In this document: positions 33,201-42,073 of the stretch, in pieces | How positions within the stretch are numbered: position 1 is the stretch's first letter | Layout of the letters: each line of letters starts with the position of its first letter | Assembly (NCBI GenBank): GCA_023386455.1 | Contig: JAEWJO010000166.1 | Coordinates: 1-46,079 of the forward strand | Length of the DNA stretch: 46,079 nt | Reading direction: 5' to 3' | From: Pseudomonadota bacterium | Lineage (GTDB): Bacteria > Myxococcota_A > Polyangia > Haliangiales > Haliangiaceae | Notes under the pieces: generated by a model | Told to the model about the DNA's origin: nothing | The model's input: only the letters and a program-made list of their open reading frames with translations | Database searches by the model: none | Made by a program: the position numbers and the translations under genes

Positions 33201-33900
33201 GCGCGAGCCGAAGGCGAAGGACCAGACGTTCGTCGGCCTGTTCGCGCCATCGACCTCGAGCGGCGTATTCGTCCACTTCGCGCCGAATGCCTACTGGACC
33301 GACACGAGCGACGACGCGATCCTCGACTACCTCACGTCGAATCTCTACAGCGGCCACGGCGCGCACTCGATCTTCATGAAGACGTGGGCGGCGGGCCTCG
33401 CGTACTCGAACGGCCTGCGGCCGCGCATCGCCGAGGGCGCGCTGACGTACTACGCGGAGCGGTGTCCGCTCCTGCCCCAGACGCTGCGGTTCGTGATCGA
33501 GCAGCTGAAGAAGGCGAAGTCGGATTCGAACATCGGTCGCTACGCGATCGCGAAGGCGTTCGACTCGCGCGTCGCGATCGGCTTCGAGGACCGCGCGAGC
33601 GCGATGGCAGCGAACCTCACCGACGGCGTCACGCCCGAGATCGTGAAGACGTTCCGCCAGCACGTGCTCGACGCGGCGAAGAAGCCCGGTCTCGCCGAGA
33701 CGCTGTTCAGCCGCATGGAGACGGTCTACGGCAAGGTGCTGCCGGGCTACGGCAAGCTCGATCAAGACGGCGTCTACTTCGTGATCGGCCCCGAGAAGCA
33801 GATGGCCGCGTACCAGGACTACCTGCACGCCGCGGTCGGCAAGTCCGCGACGCTGTACCGGCTGTATCCGCGCGACTTCTGGATCCCGGCGAAGCTGTAG
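30283..33900 (+). CDS. PreP-like M16C zinc metallopeptidase lipoprotein
   Basis: This 1205-aa protein has a lipoprotein signal ending in LLIASC (Cys 18), then a Gly-rich linker. The M16 inverted zinc motif HxxEH appears as HTQEH (His119 to His123), and the downstream Glu ligand is in EKGTVYNEM (about residue 216). The four-domain clam-shell arrangement is inferred from the length and from a non-catalytic second half, as in the presequence/insulinase-type M16C peptidases PreP and Cym1. It would degrade peptides in the envelope or outside the cell. A helical coiled linker near the middle includes LQKKYGTKNAAATLAKYEQDYD. An ATG at 30307 could also start. No partner gene is visible. Confidence 0.92.
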   Translation: MLRHRVLAMIPPLLIASCRSPAPTKSATTVPGGGGSTAGGGGGAKAPGEDGMLASLTEGQKVRGFTATALYLDDADRPMGARFMHDATGFSFDYLRIETAPQGFIWVNSFPTSDMGEPHTQEHLLLGKGDRGRKLGSFESMALAESSAYTAQWRTAYHFHTVAGQDVFWPVFESHIDALLNPDYSDEEIRREVRNFGVDKGDDGKLHLEEKGTVYNEMVRSFEPPENNLWREAGHLVYGTKHPLSWDSGGYPDAIREMTPEDIRTFHQSAYHLANMGMIGAFPSSMKLETVLDQTSAVLDKVAGRKGKVMSEADLPKPVPAAAGTVKVVDYPYATTTNPGPMMLVWPATRKLDATERTLLGLFLDSFSGDEATNLYKKLIDSKTRTMDTGANGVWSYLSSDQGQPVYIGLTGVKSDKLDDKTITDVRALVMAELQRIAKLPDGDPDLVAFNERVKSRVIDLRRQYAKFLDTPPGFGIRGTGESWNNHLLNLSREPGFKKSLTLRPALANVEAILAAKGNPWRDRLAAWGLSETPFGVAAKPSPARRAQLDAERKGRIDAELAALQKKYGTKNAAATLAKYEQDYDAETKRMEDAQKANELPPLVATPPMTLDDGLIYKTTTVGASPAFLATFDSMVSARVQLAFRLASVPEDTQMYLAALPVLMSDAGVIENGKPIPADEMKERLRKEVLELSVYYVDNPRTNRVELVVAGAGNGLAETQAAVGWMKRVMLAPDWRVENLPRLRDLVDQRLTALRQRMLGAEEAWVEDPRDAWRMQSTLYGHTSSFLTRAHDLHRLRWQLSADPANAKQTEEVVKFLALLGEAKSLKRAELVELTAALAKGGKPKAAKLAKWTDAAGKLSAAAKLLALQAGKDLGALLGDVPDSSLAMDWTYLTRQMSADLKIGAPAALAAIDALRTQVVVSARARIVEVGSTANQQGLASDVAGLVSALPAGTKAAPGAELGQQVFRARLLEREPKAKDQTFVGLFAPSTSSGVFVHFAPNAYWTDTSDDAILDYLTSNLYSGHGAHSIFMKTWAAGLAYSNGLRPRIAEGALTYYAERCPLLPQTLRFVIEQLKKAKSDSNIGRYAIAKAFDSRVAIGFEDRASAMAANLTDGVTPEIVKTFRQHVLDAAKKPGLAETLFSRMETVYGKVLPGYGKLDQDGVYFVIGPEKQMAAYQDYLHAAVGKSATLYRLYPRDFWIPAKL

Positions 33901-33909
33901 AAACGAAGA

Positions 33910-33937
33910 ACCGCCGGCAGCAGGTGCTACCGGCGGT
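33910..33937. terminator. Hairpin terminator between convergent genes
   Basis: ACCGCCGG (33910-33917) pairs perfectly with CCGGCGGT (33930-33937), with an inner AGCA/TGCT pairing. On the minus strand it is followed by a TTCTTCG T-rich stretch. It lies between the stops of the peptidase and the first lipoprotein gene and so could end both transcripts. Confidence 0.65.
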
Positions 33938-33961
33938 CATCGTGTGTCGCGGCGACAGCGA

Positions 33962-34549
33962 TCAGCGGCGGTGGTCGCGGACGGGCGGCGCCGAGCGCGG
34001 CGGCGGGGCGGAGCGGCCCTGGCTCGCCGGCGGCGTGTACGTGCGATGGTCCCGCGTCTGCGGCGCGGGCGCCGGTGCCTGCGCCGGAGCGCGGTACGTG
34101 CTGCGCGGCGCCGAGTACGAGCGCGCGGGCGGCTGGTACGTGCGGTGATCGCGGACCGCCGGACGGTTGTTCCGGTAACGGTAGTCGCCATGATACGCGG
34201 GTGCCGGAGCGCGCGACCAGCCGACGCCCGGACGGAACCGCGCGTAGCTCGACGGGCGCTGGATGCCGCGCACGCCGTACGGCACGTTGTACGACACGCT
34301 CCAGCCGCCGTTGTAGTACGGCGACGAGTACCAGAGACCGTTGTCGTATCGCCAGTAGTAGTTGTCCGAGTAGAACACCGGATAGTCGGAGTACGCGACG
34401 ACCGACACGCCGGGGCTCACGTAGTAGAGATCCGGCGAGGCGTACCCGGTGCTGTAGCCAACCGAGTAGTTCGCTCCGACGTCCCCGCTCGTGTAGCAGC
34501 CGGTGCCGAGGCCGATGCTCGCAAGAAGCGGTAGTAGCAGTCTCTTCAT
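33962..34549 (-). CDS. Tyr-rich lipoprotein, member 1 of a tandem triplet
   Basis: This 195-aa protein starts MKRLLLPLLASIGLGTGC with lipobox Cys 18. The N-terminal half has a conserved block shared with the next gene: PDLYYVSPGVSVVAYSDYPVF, then YYWRYDNGLWYSSPYYN and NVPYGVRGIQRP. The C-terminal part is Pro/Ala/Arg/Ser-rich and repeats a VRDHR/TRDHRTY motif, ending PPVRDHRR. The family is unknown, probably a surface or envelope protein. The reading frame is open far upstream to 34861, but that extension would overlap the neighbouring gene and is an Arg-rich shadow. No Shine-Dalgarno is seen; a GGTACG element about 18-20 nt before the ATG is shared with the paralogues. Confidence 0.8.
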   Translation of the reverse strand: MKRLLLPLLASIGLGTGCYTSGDVGANYSVGYSTGYASPDLYYVSPGVSVVAYSDYPVFYSDNYYWRYDNGLWYSSPYYNGGWSVSYNVPYGVRGIQRPSSYARFRPGVGWSRAPAPAYHGDYRYRNNRPAVRDHRTYQPPARSYSAPRSTYRAPAQAPAPAPQTRDHRTYTPPASQGRSAPPPRSAPPVRDHRR

Positions 34550-34661
34550 GCGGAGGATCGTACCGCTCGTCCTGGGGAAGTCCACCACTTGACAGCGCAA
34601 GTGCCCGTATCGTCGTCGTGACTTAACACACGACAACAATCGAGCTTCGGTGCGTTGGCGC

Positions 34662-35408
34662 TCAGCGACGGTGCGATGTCCCGCCCGAGGGGCGCGAGGT
34701 GCTCGGCGACCGGGTCGTCGGCATCGGCCGCGCCCCGCTCGGCGGCGCGTGCATCGTCGGGGACCGCGAGGTGCTCGGAGACCGCGTCGTCGTCGGGGCC
34801 GAGCGGCCCTGATAGCCGCGGCTATAGCCCTGCGATCCGCGGCTATAGCCCTGCGAGCCACGGTTGTAGTTCTGGGATCCGCGGTTGTAGCTCTCGCGGT
34901 TGTAGCGGTTGTAGTCGCGCGTGTTGTAGTTCCGGTTGTAGTCGCGCGTGTTGTAGCTCCGGTCGTAGTTCCTGTTGTAGTTCCGGTTGTAGCTCTCGCG
35001 GTTGTAGTTGCGGTTGTAGCTCCGGTTGTCGTAGCCGCGGCTGTAGTACCCGCGGTTGTAGCCGCTTGGATACACGCGGTTGTAGCCGGCGCGCGGATAC
35101 CAGTGCGCGTAGGTGTACGGTCGGTTGATCGTCCGCACGCCGTACGGCACGTCGCGGTAGGTGACGAAGCCGGTGTTGTAGTACGGCGATCGAGCCCAGT
35201 AGCCGTTGTTGTAACGCCAGTAGTAGTTGTTGGCGTAGAACGTCGGATACTCGGAGTACGCGACGACGGACACGCCGGGGCTCACGTAGTAGAGGTCCGG
35301 CTCCGCATACGCGTAGCCGTCGGTCGAGTACGCGACGCCGACGTCGCTTCCGGCGCACGCGGTCCCCAGACCGACGCTGGCAACGATGGGAAGTAGGAAG
35401 CGCTTCAT
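34662..35408 (-). CDS. Tyr/Asn/Arg-repeat lipoprotein, member 2 of a tandem triplet
   Basis: This 248-aa paralogue starts MKRFLLPIVASVGLGTAC (Cys 18). Residues about 35-95 share the PDLYYVSPGVSVVAYSEYP / NNYYWRYNNGYW block with member 1. Residues about 105-200 are a low-complexity domain built of YNR, YNRNYNR and YNRESYNR repeats plus YSRGSQG units. The end is Ser/Thr/Pro/Arg-rich (TTRSPSTSRSPT). Such Tyr/Arg/Asn-rich domains are often disordered or prion-like and may form extracellular matrix or self-associating surface layers, which is inference. The DNA leader preceding the ATG nearly matches that of member 3. Confidence 0.82.
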   Translation of the reverse strand: MKRFLLPIVASVGLGTACAGSDVGVAYSTDGYAYAEPDLYYVSPGVSVVAYSEYPTFYANNYYWRYNNGYWARSPYYNTGFVTYRDVPYGVRTINRPYTYAHWYPRAGYNRVYPSGYNRGYYSRGYDNRSYNRNYNRESYNRNYNRNYDRSYNTRDYNRNYNTRDYNRYNRESYNRGSQNYNRGSQGYSRGSQGYSRGYQGRSAPTTTRSPSTSRSPTMHAPPSGARPMPTTRSPSTSRPSGGTSHRR

Positions 35409-35478
35409 GATCGAACCGTACCCCCGGCGCGATCGATGTCGATCGCGTCATCGCTGCGAGCACCGCCGAGCGTAGATC

Positions 35479-35964
35479 TCAGTGGCGATGATCGCGGACC
35501 TGCACGCCGCCGCCGCGCGCCTGGTAGCCGCCATGCGAGTGCCCGCCAGAGTAGCCACGGTTGTAGTGCCCGCCGGAGTAGCCGCGGTTGTAGTAGCCGC
35601 GGTTGTAGCTCTGATAGCCGCGGTCGTAGTGCCCGCGGTTGTAGTACCCGCGGTTGTTGTAGCCACGGTTGTAGTAACCGGGGTTGTAGTAGCCGCGGTT
35701 GTAATAGCCGGTGCGGTAGTACGGAGACCCGTAGCGATAGTACGGCGTGCCGTAGTAGCCGGAGCGGTAGTACGGGTAGTTGTACCCGTAGCGATAGTAG
35801 TTGTTGCCGTAGTAGTACGGCGAGTGCCCGACGTAGATGCTCGAAGACGGATAGGTGTCGACGTAACCGTAGCCGTCGGTCGCGTAGTCGACGCCCACCA
35901 CGCTTCCGGCGCAGCCGGTGCCGAGACCGAGGCTCGCGACGATGGGAAGTAGGAAGCGCTTCAT
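35479..35964 (-). CDS. Tyr/Gly/Asn-repeat lipoprotein, member 3 of a tandem triplet
   Basis: This 161-aa paralogue starts MKRFLLPIVASLGLGTGC, almost identical to member 2 over the signal (only two differences). The mature part is a nearly pure Tyr/Gly/Asn/Arg domain: YYRYGYNYPYYRSGYYG, then tandem YYNRGYYNPGYYNRGY and GYSGGHYNRGYSGGH units. It ends VQVRDHRH, resembling the VRDHR motif of member 1. The VSPGVSVVAYS block of members 1 and 2 is missing here. The array of three (33962-35964) on one strand suggests tandem duplication followed by repeat expansion and contraction. Function unknown. Confidence 0.8.
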   Translation of the reverse strand: MKRFLLPIVASLGLGTGCAGSVVGVDYATDGYGYVDTYPSSSIYVGHSPYYYGNNYYRYGYNYPYYRSGYYGTPYYRYGSPYYRTGYYNRGYYNPGYYNRGYNNRGYYNRGHYDRGYQSYNRGYYNRGYSGGHYNRGYSGGHSHGGYQARGGGVQVRDHRH

Positions 35965-36029
35965 GATCGGACCGTACCGCCGGTGCGATCGATGTCGACC
36001 ACGCGATCGACTGCGACGCGCGCTGTTCG

Positions 36030-36917
36030 TCAGCTGATGACGGCGATCGATTCAGGTGCGGCCGCGAGCGCGAACCGGCGATCGGGCGTCGCGACGTGGC
36101 GCGCCATCTCCGGCGGCAAGAGCTCGTGCGCCGCTTCCGCCATCGCGATGTCGCGGACGAGGCGGAACTTGCGCTCGGCGAGATACCCGGGCAGCTCGTC
36201 GGGCGTCCAGCCGAACTTCCATGGCTCGCCGACGGCGCCGACGACCGCCTTCATCGCGCGCGTCATGAACGAGGGCCGCGTGATGCGCGACTTGGCGAAG
36301 TACGTCATGGCGAGTTGCGAACCGGGGGCGCTCCACGCGCGGATCGCGCGCAGCGACGAATCGATCGCGGCATCCGTCAGGTACATCGTGACGCCTTCCC
36401 AGATCGTGAACGCCGGGCGGGTGACATCGAGGCCCGCCTCGGCGAGTACGTCGGGCAGATCCTCCATCGCCCGTTGCTCGAAGTCCCACGTCACGTAGCG
36501 CGATGGCGAGTGCGCGCCGATCTTCGTCAGGATCGACTTCTTGCGCGCCTGCGTCGCCGGATGATCGACCTCGAGGACCTCGACGTCGGCGAGCTCGGGT
36601 ATGCGGAGTGCGCGGCAGTCGTAGCCGGCACCGAGCAGGACGAGCTGCCGCCCACCGCCTGCGACGAACTCGCGGAGTGCATCGTCGATGACGCGCGTGC
36701 GAACCTGCATGTACAGGATCCACGTCGACAGCCCGGGGATCAGCGCGAACGGGCGCAGGCTGTCCTGTCGGCTGTCGAGCAGGCGCGCGAACGCGGGCGA
36801 CGCGAACGCCGCACCGTAGGGATCGTCGACGAGCTGCCCGGACGGCGGGAGGAGCGCGCCCATCTGGCGGGCAGCAGCGACGAACGCGGCGGTCCGGCTT
36901 GGCGAATCGTCTCTCAT
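36030..36917 (-). CDS. Class I SAM-dependent methyltransferase (LCMT-like, TIGR00027-type)
   Basis: This 295-aa protein resembles the putative leucine-carboxyl-methyltransferase-like O-methyltransferases common in actinobacteria and myxobacteria. Key segments are SRTAAFVAAARQMG, DPYGAAFASPAF, and TRVIDDALREFV. The SAM-binding block is QLVLLGAGYDCRALRIPE, followed by VLEVDHPATQARK. Later come WEGVTMYLTDAAID and a C-terminal LPGYLAERKFRLV. Natural substrates are unknown; several related enzymes act in polyketide pathways. The start ATG at 36917 gives the usual N-terminus. It is divergent from gloA, with 59 bp between starts. Confidence 0.9.
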   Translation of the reverse strand: MRDDSPSRTAAFVAAARQMGALLPPSGQLVDDPYGAAFASPAFARLLDSRQDSLRPFALIPGLSTWILYMQVRTRVIDDALREFVAGGGRQLVLLGAGYDCRALRIPELADVEVLEVDHPATQARKKSILTKIGAHSPSRYVTWDFEQRAMEDLPDVLAEAGLDVTRPAFTIWEGVTMYLTDAAIDSSLRAIRAWSAPGSQLAMTYFAKSRITRPSFMTRAMKAVVGAVGEPWKFGWTPDELPGYLAERKFRLVRDIAMAEAAHELLPPEMARHVATPDRRFALAAAPESIAVIS

Positions 36918-36976
36918 CGCAGGTTCATCCGCTCGCGCATGGGGCGAACATACCCAAAATCTGCTAGACGCGTGTC

Positions 36977-37417
36977 ATGCGTTACCTGCACACGATGGTG
37001 CGAGTCCGCGACCTGCCGGCCGCCATCCGGTTCTTCTGCGATGGCCTCGGCCTGCAGGAGATCCGCCGCCGAGACAGCGAGCAGGGCAGGTTCACGCTCG
37101 TGTTCCTGGGCGAGAAGGCCGAAGAGGGTGGGGATGGACTGACGTCCCCCCAGATCGAGCTCACCTACAACTGGGACCAGACCGAGCCGTACAGCGGTGG
37201 TCGCAACTTCGGGCATGTCGCGTACGAGGTCGACGACATCTACGCCGCGTGCCAGCGCTTCATCGATCTCGGCTACACGATCTCGCGGCCGCCGCGCGAC
37301 GGCCGCATGGCATTCGTCCGCTCGCCGGACCTGATCTCGGTCGAGCTGCTACAACGTGGCGAGGCGCTCGCCCCGAGCGAGCCGTGGACGTCGATGAAGA
37401 ACGTCGGCGAGTGGTAA
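36977..37417 (+). CDS. gloA: Glyoxalase I (lactoylglutathione lyase)
   Basis: This 146-aa metalloenzyme of the vicinal-oxygen-chelate fold detoxifies methylglyoxal with glutathione. The four metal ligands are visible: His5 in MRYLHTMVRV, Glu61 in SPQIELTYNW, His80 in NFGHVAYEV, and Glu123 in ISVELLQ, matching E. coli GloA His5/Glu56/His74/Glu122. The length fits the family. The next gene, smpB, starts 4 nt after the stop, so the two form one operon. No clear Shine-Dalgarno precedes the ATG. Confidence 0.95.
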   Translation: MRYLHTMVRVRDLPAAIRFFCDGLGLQEIRRRDSEQGRFTLVFLGEKAEEGGDGLTSPQIELTYNWDQTEPYSGGRNFGHVAYEVDDIYAACQRFIDLGYTISRPPRDGRMAFVRSPDLISVELLQRGEALAPSEPWTSMKNVGEW

Positions 37418-37421
37418 CGCA

Positions 37422-37892
37422 GTGAAGGCAACGGCAGACGAGATCCTCAAGGTCATCGCGACGAACCGCAAGGCGACGCACGACTTCCACTTCCACGACC
37501 GGATCGAGGCCGGCATCCAGCTCGTCGGCTCCGAGGTGAAGAGCCTGCGCGACGCGCGCGTCGTGATCGCCGATGGCTTCGTCGAGTTCCGCAAGGGCCA
37601 GGCGTTCCTGCACAAGGTCTCGATCAACGAGTACTCGCAGGCCAACCGCTGGGGGCACGACCTCGAGCGCGTGCGCAAGCTGCTCCTGCACAAGCACGAG
37701 ATCGACAAGCTCGCGACGAAGGTTCAGCAGAAGGGCTACACGCTGATTCCGCTGTCGATGTACTTCAAGGGCCATCGCGTGAAGGTCGAGCTCGCGCTCG
37801 TCACGCACAAGAAGCAGCACGACAAGCGCGCGACGAAGAAGGAAGCGGACGACAAGCGTGAGATGGACCGCGCCATCAAGCGCGCCCGCTAG
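37422..37892 (+). CDS. smpB: SsrA-binding protein SmpB
   Basis: This 156-aa protein is the tmRNA partner that binds ssrA RNA and guides it into stalled ribosomes. Family features are NRKATHDFHFHDRIEAGIQLVGSEVKSLR, here seen as ATHDFHFHDRIEAGIQL and GSEVKSLRDARVVIADG, then HKHEIDKLATKVQQKGYTLIPL, YFKGHRVKVELAL, and a basic C-terminal tail (KKQHDKRATKKEADDKREMDR), which folds into a helix in the mRNA channel. The start is GTG at 37422, 4 nt after the gloA stop. Its RNA partner is the tmRNA gene at 14022-14373, about 23 kb away. Confidence 0.97.
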   Translation: MKATADEILKVIATNRKATHDFHFHDRIEAGIQLVGSEVKSLRDARVVIADGFVEFRKGQAFLHKVSINEYSQANRWGHDLERVRKLLLHKHEIDKLATKVQQKGYTLIPLSMYFKGHRVKVELALVTHKKQHDKRATKKEADDKREMDRAIKRAR

Positions 37893-37913
37893 AGCAGCGG
37901 TACACCACCGGGC

Positions 37914-38768
37914 ATGACGAAGCTCACGATGGTGTTCGCGCTCGCGGCGTGCGGCGGGAGCGCGGCGACGGGGACGACGACGACACCGACGACGCCCACC
38001 GGATCGGCGGGCGAGACCGCGGGCGACGACACCCGCATGCCACCCGACCAGTATCCGGAGCGCAAGCTGCAGATGCTGCGCACGCCGAGCGAGCTGTCGT
38101 GGGCCGAGGCGCCCGAGGCCAAGGGCGTCGCGACCGCGGGCGCGTGGGGCAACCCGGCGAAGGAAGGCGGCTGGTTCATCAAGATCGCCCAGGGCGCCGG
38201 CACGCAGCAGACCTATGACGTCGATGCGCGCGGCATCGTCGTCACCGGGACGATCGAGCCGAGCACGCCACCGTCGCCGAACGTGCGGATCGCCGCGCTC
38301 TCCGCGGGCTCGTCGTACGTCCAGCCCGCCGGCACGCCGCGGACGCTCGAGTGCGCGAGCGGCGAGTGCGTCGTGTTCGTCGAGACGACCGGCGCGAAGG
38401 CCGGCGGCACCGCGAGCGAGAAGCGCGCGTACGAGCTGACGTGGGAGCCGCTCGATCCGAAGAACCCTGGGGGCGCGCAGATCGCCCAGGTGTGGGGCGA
38501 TCGCAACGCCGGCGCGAGCGGCATGCTGCTGAAGATTCCCGCCGGCAACCCGCCGAACTGGCACATCCACCGCCACGACCACTACGGCGTCGTGCTCGCC
38601 GGCACGTTCGATAACCTCGAGTCGGGCCACGAGTCGAAGGACCTGCCGCCCGGCTCGCTGATCTTCGAGCCCGGTGGCAACAAGCACACCGCGAACTGCA
38701 AGCCCGGCGGCGAGTGCATGGTGTACGTCCACTTCCTCGGCGCGTACGACACGAAGCCGATGGAGTGA
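37914..38768 (+). CDS. Cupin-fold lipoprotein (DUF4437-like)
   Basis: This 284-aa protein has a lipoprotein signal (MTKLTMVFALAAC, Cys 13), a Thr/Pro/Gly linker and two cupin-like halves. The second carries the metal-binding motif NWHIHRHDHYGVVLAGTF, then LPPGSLIFEPGGNKHTANC, the classical cupin His sites, and a late CMVYVHFLGAYDTKP. The first half (WGNPAKEGGWFIKI … TGTIEPS) seems to lack the His set. Such double cupins are DUF4437/ChrR-like and bind a transition metal; the reaction is unknown. It starts 21 bp after smpB and may be part of the gloA-smpB transcript. It converges on rlmH with a 3-bp gap. Confidence 0.85.
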   Translation: MTKLTMVFALAACGGSAATGTTTTPTTPTGSAGETAGDDTRMPPDQYPERKLQMLRTPSELSWAEAPEAKGVATAGAWGNPAKEGGWFIKIAQGAGTQQTYDVDARGIVVTGTIEPSTPPSPNVRIAALSAGSSYVQPAGTPRTLECASGECVVFVETTGAKAGGTASEKRAYELTWEPLDPKNPGGAQIAQVWGDRNAGASGMLLKIPAGNPPNWHIHRHDHYGVVLAGTFDNLESGHESKDLPPGSLIFEPGGNKHTANCKPGGECMVYVHFLGAYDTKPME

Positions 38769-38771
38769 TTC

Positions 38772-39200
38772 TCAGTCGCGGTGGTACGGCTCGCCGCGAA
38801 TGATCTTGAACGCGCGATAGACCTGCTCGAGCACGAGGATGCGCACGAGCCGGTGCGCGATCGTCAGCTTGCCGAACGCGATGAGGCGCCTCGCGCGCTT
38901 GCGGACCGCGTCGCTGTGGCCATCGGCGCCGCCGATCGCGAACGCGACAGGTGCACCGCCGCCGTGCTGCTGCTCGGCCGCGAGCAGCTCGGCGAACTGC
39001 GCGCTCGTCAGTGACTCGCCGCGCTCGTCGAAGACATAGAGGTGGCAGTTCGCGGGGAGCGCCGCGACCATGCCGGCCTCGTCCTTGGCCTCGTGCACGG
39101 TGAGCGTGCAGTACGGACGCAGCCGCTTGCGATACTCCTCGTCGGCCTGGACGAAGTACGACTCCTTGAGCCGTCCGATCGTGCCGACGTGGATCTTCAC
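38772..39200 (-). CDS. rlmH: 23S rRNA (pseudouridine1915-N3)-methyltransferase RlmH
   Basis: This 142-aa SPOUT methyltransferase methylates pseudouridine 1915 in the 23S rRNA of 70S ribosomes. Motifs include VGTIGRLKESYF, CHLYVFDERGESLTSAQFA, FAIGGADGHSDAVRKRAR (the SAM trefoil knot), and LEQVYRAFKIIRGEPYHRD, the characteristic C-terminus. The start is GTG at 39200, directly after the TGA of rsfS, so the last gene of the operon is translationally linked. It is short but full length for the family. Confidence 0.96.
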   Translation of the reverse strand: MKIHVGTIGRLKESYFVQADEEYRKRLRPYCTLTVHEAKDEAGMVAALPANCHLYVFDERGESLTSAQFAELLAAEQQHGGGAPVAFAIGGADGHSDAVRKRARRLIAFGKLTIAHRLVRILVLEQVYRAFKIIRGEPYHRD

Positions 39201-39695
<495 letters not shown>

Positions 39696-39713
39696 GCGTC
39701 CTTCATTGCTCCT

Positions 39714-40978
<1,265 letters not shown>

Positions 40979-40982
<4 letters not shown>

Positions 40983-42073
40983 AAGATTACGAGATCATCC
41001 CGGTGGATTGCTTCGTCGATGGACTTGTATCCCAGCCTGGCCTCGATGCCCGCTGAATGCAAGCCCTGGATCTTCCGCAGATCGTCGCCGGGGTAAGCCG
41101 CGAGACCACGGGCGAATTCGTTACCGTCCCGCGTCACGATCGACACGGTGTCGCCCAGCTCGAAGTTGCCGTCGACCGAAACGATGCCCGCGGGCAGCAG
41201 GCTCTTGCCGCCGTCGCGGAGCGCCCGGGCGGCGCCGTCATCGATCACGAGCGTGCCGGCGGGCTTGGCGCCGTACGCGATCCAGTGCTTGCGCGAGGAC
41301 AGCGCGCGCTCGGGAGGGACGAACAGTGTTCCGACGTCCGCGCCCGCGAGCACGCGGCCGAGCACGTCCGGATCGCGACCCGGTGCGACGACGGCGGGCA
41401 CGCCGGTGCGCGTGACGATCCGCGCCGAGCCGACCTTGCTCGCCATCCCGCCCGAGCCGACGCCCGACGTGCTCTTGCCGGCGACCGGCGCCGCCTCGCG
41501 ATCGATGTCGCGGACGATCGGCATGCGCACGCCGGCCGCGTCGCGCACGCCCTCGACGTCGGTCAGGATGATCAGGACGTCGGCGGAGACGAGGTTGCAG
41601 ACGAGCGCGGCGAGCTGGTCGTTGTCGCCGAACTTGATCTCCTCGGTCGCGACCGTGTCGTTCTCGTTGATCACCGGCACGACGCCGCGATCGAGCAGCG
41701 CGCGCAGCGTGTGACGCGCGGACAGGAAGCGACGGCGATCGCCGAGGTCGTCGTGCGTGACGAGCACCTGGCCGATCTCGATCGAGTGCGCGCCGAACGC
41801 GTGCTCCCACATCTGCATGAGCCGCGACTGGCCGACGGCGGCCGCGGCCTGCAGCGCGGGCATCTCCGTCGGTCGCGCCGTCATCCGCAGCCGCGGCAGG
41901 CCGAGCGCGATCGCGCCCGACGACACGATGACGACCTCGACGTCGCGGCGGCGCAGCTCGGCGACCTGATCGGCGATCGTCGCGGGCCGGCTCGCGGGTG
42001 CCTCGGCGATCAAGCGGCTGCCGATCTTCACGACGACGCGGCGGGCCTCGACGAGTGCTGCCCGCTCGGTCAT
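40979..42073 (-). CDS. proB: Glutamate 5-kinase
   Basis: This 364-aa enzyme phosphorylates glutamate, the first and feedback-controlled step of proline synthesis. The amino-acid-kinase domain shows RRVVVKIGSRLIAE, VIVSSGAIALG, PVINENDTVATEEIKFGDND, and LIILTDVEGV. A C-terminal PUA domain spans the last 75 residues (GIVSVDGNFELGDTVSIV, with the Asp/Gly-rich strand). It overlaps proA by 4 nt downstream, and its ATG at 42073 overlaps the stop of the 266-aa gene upstream by 4 nt (ATGA). All this indicates coupled translation in one operon. Confidence 0.97.

Noticed and set aside
34860..35740. CRISPR-like appearance of the short GTTGTAG repeats
   Set aside because: Units are about 9-21 bp, in phase with codons of two lipoprotein genes, with no unique spacers or cas genes.
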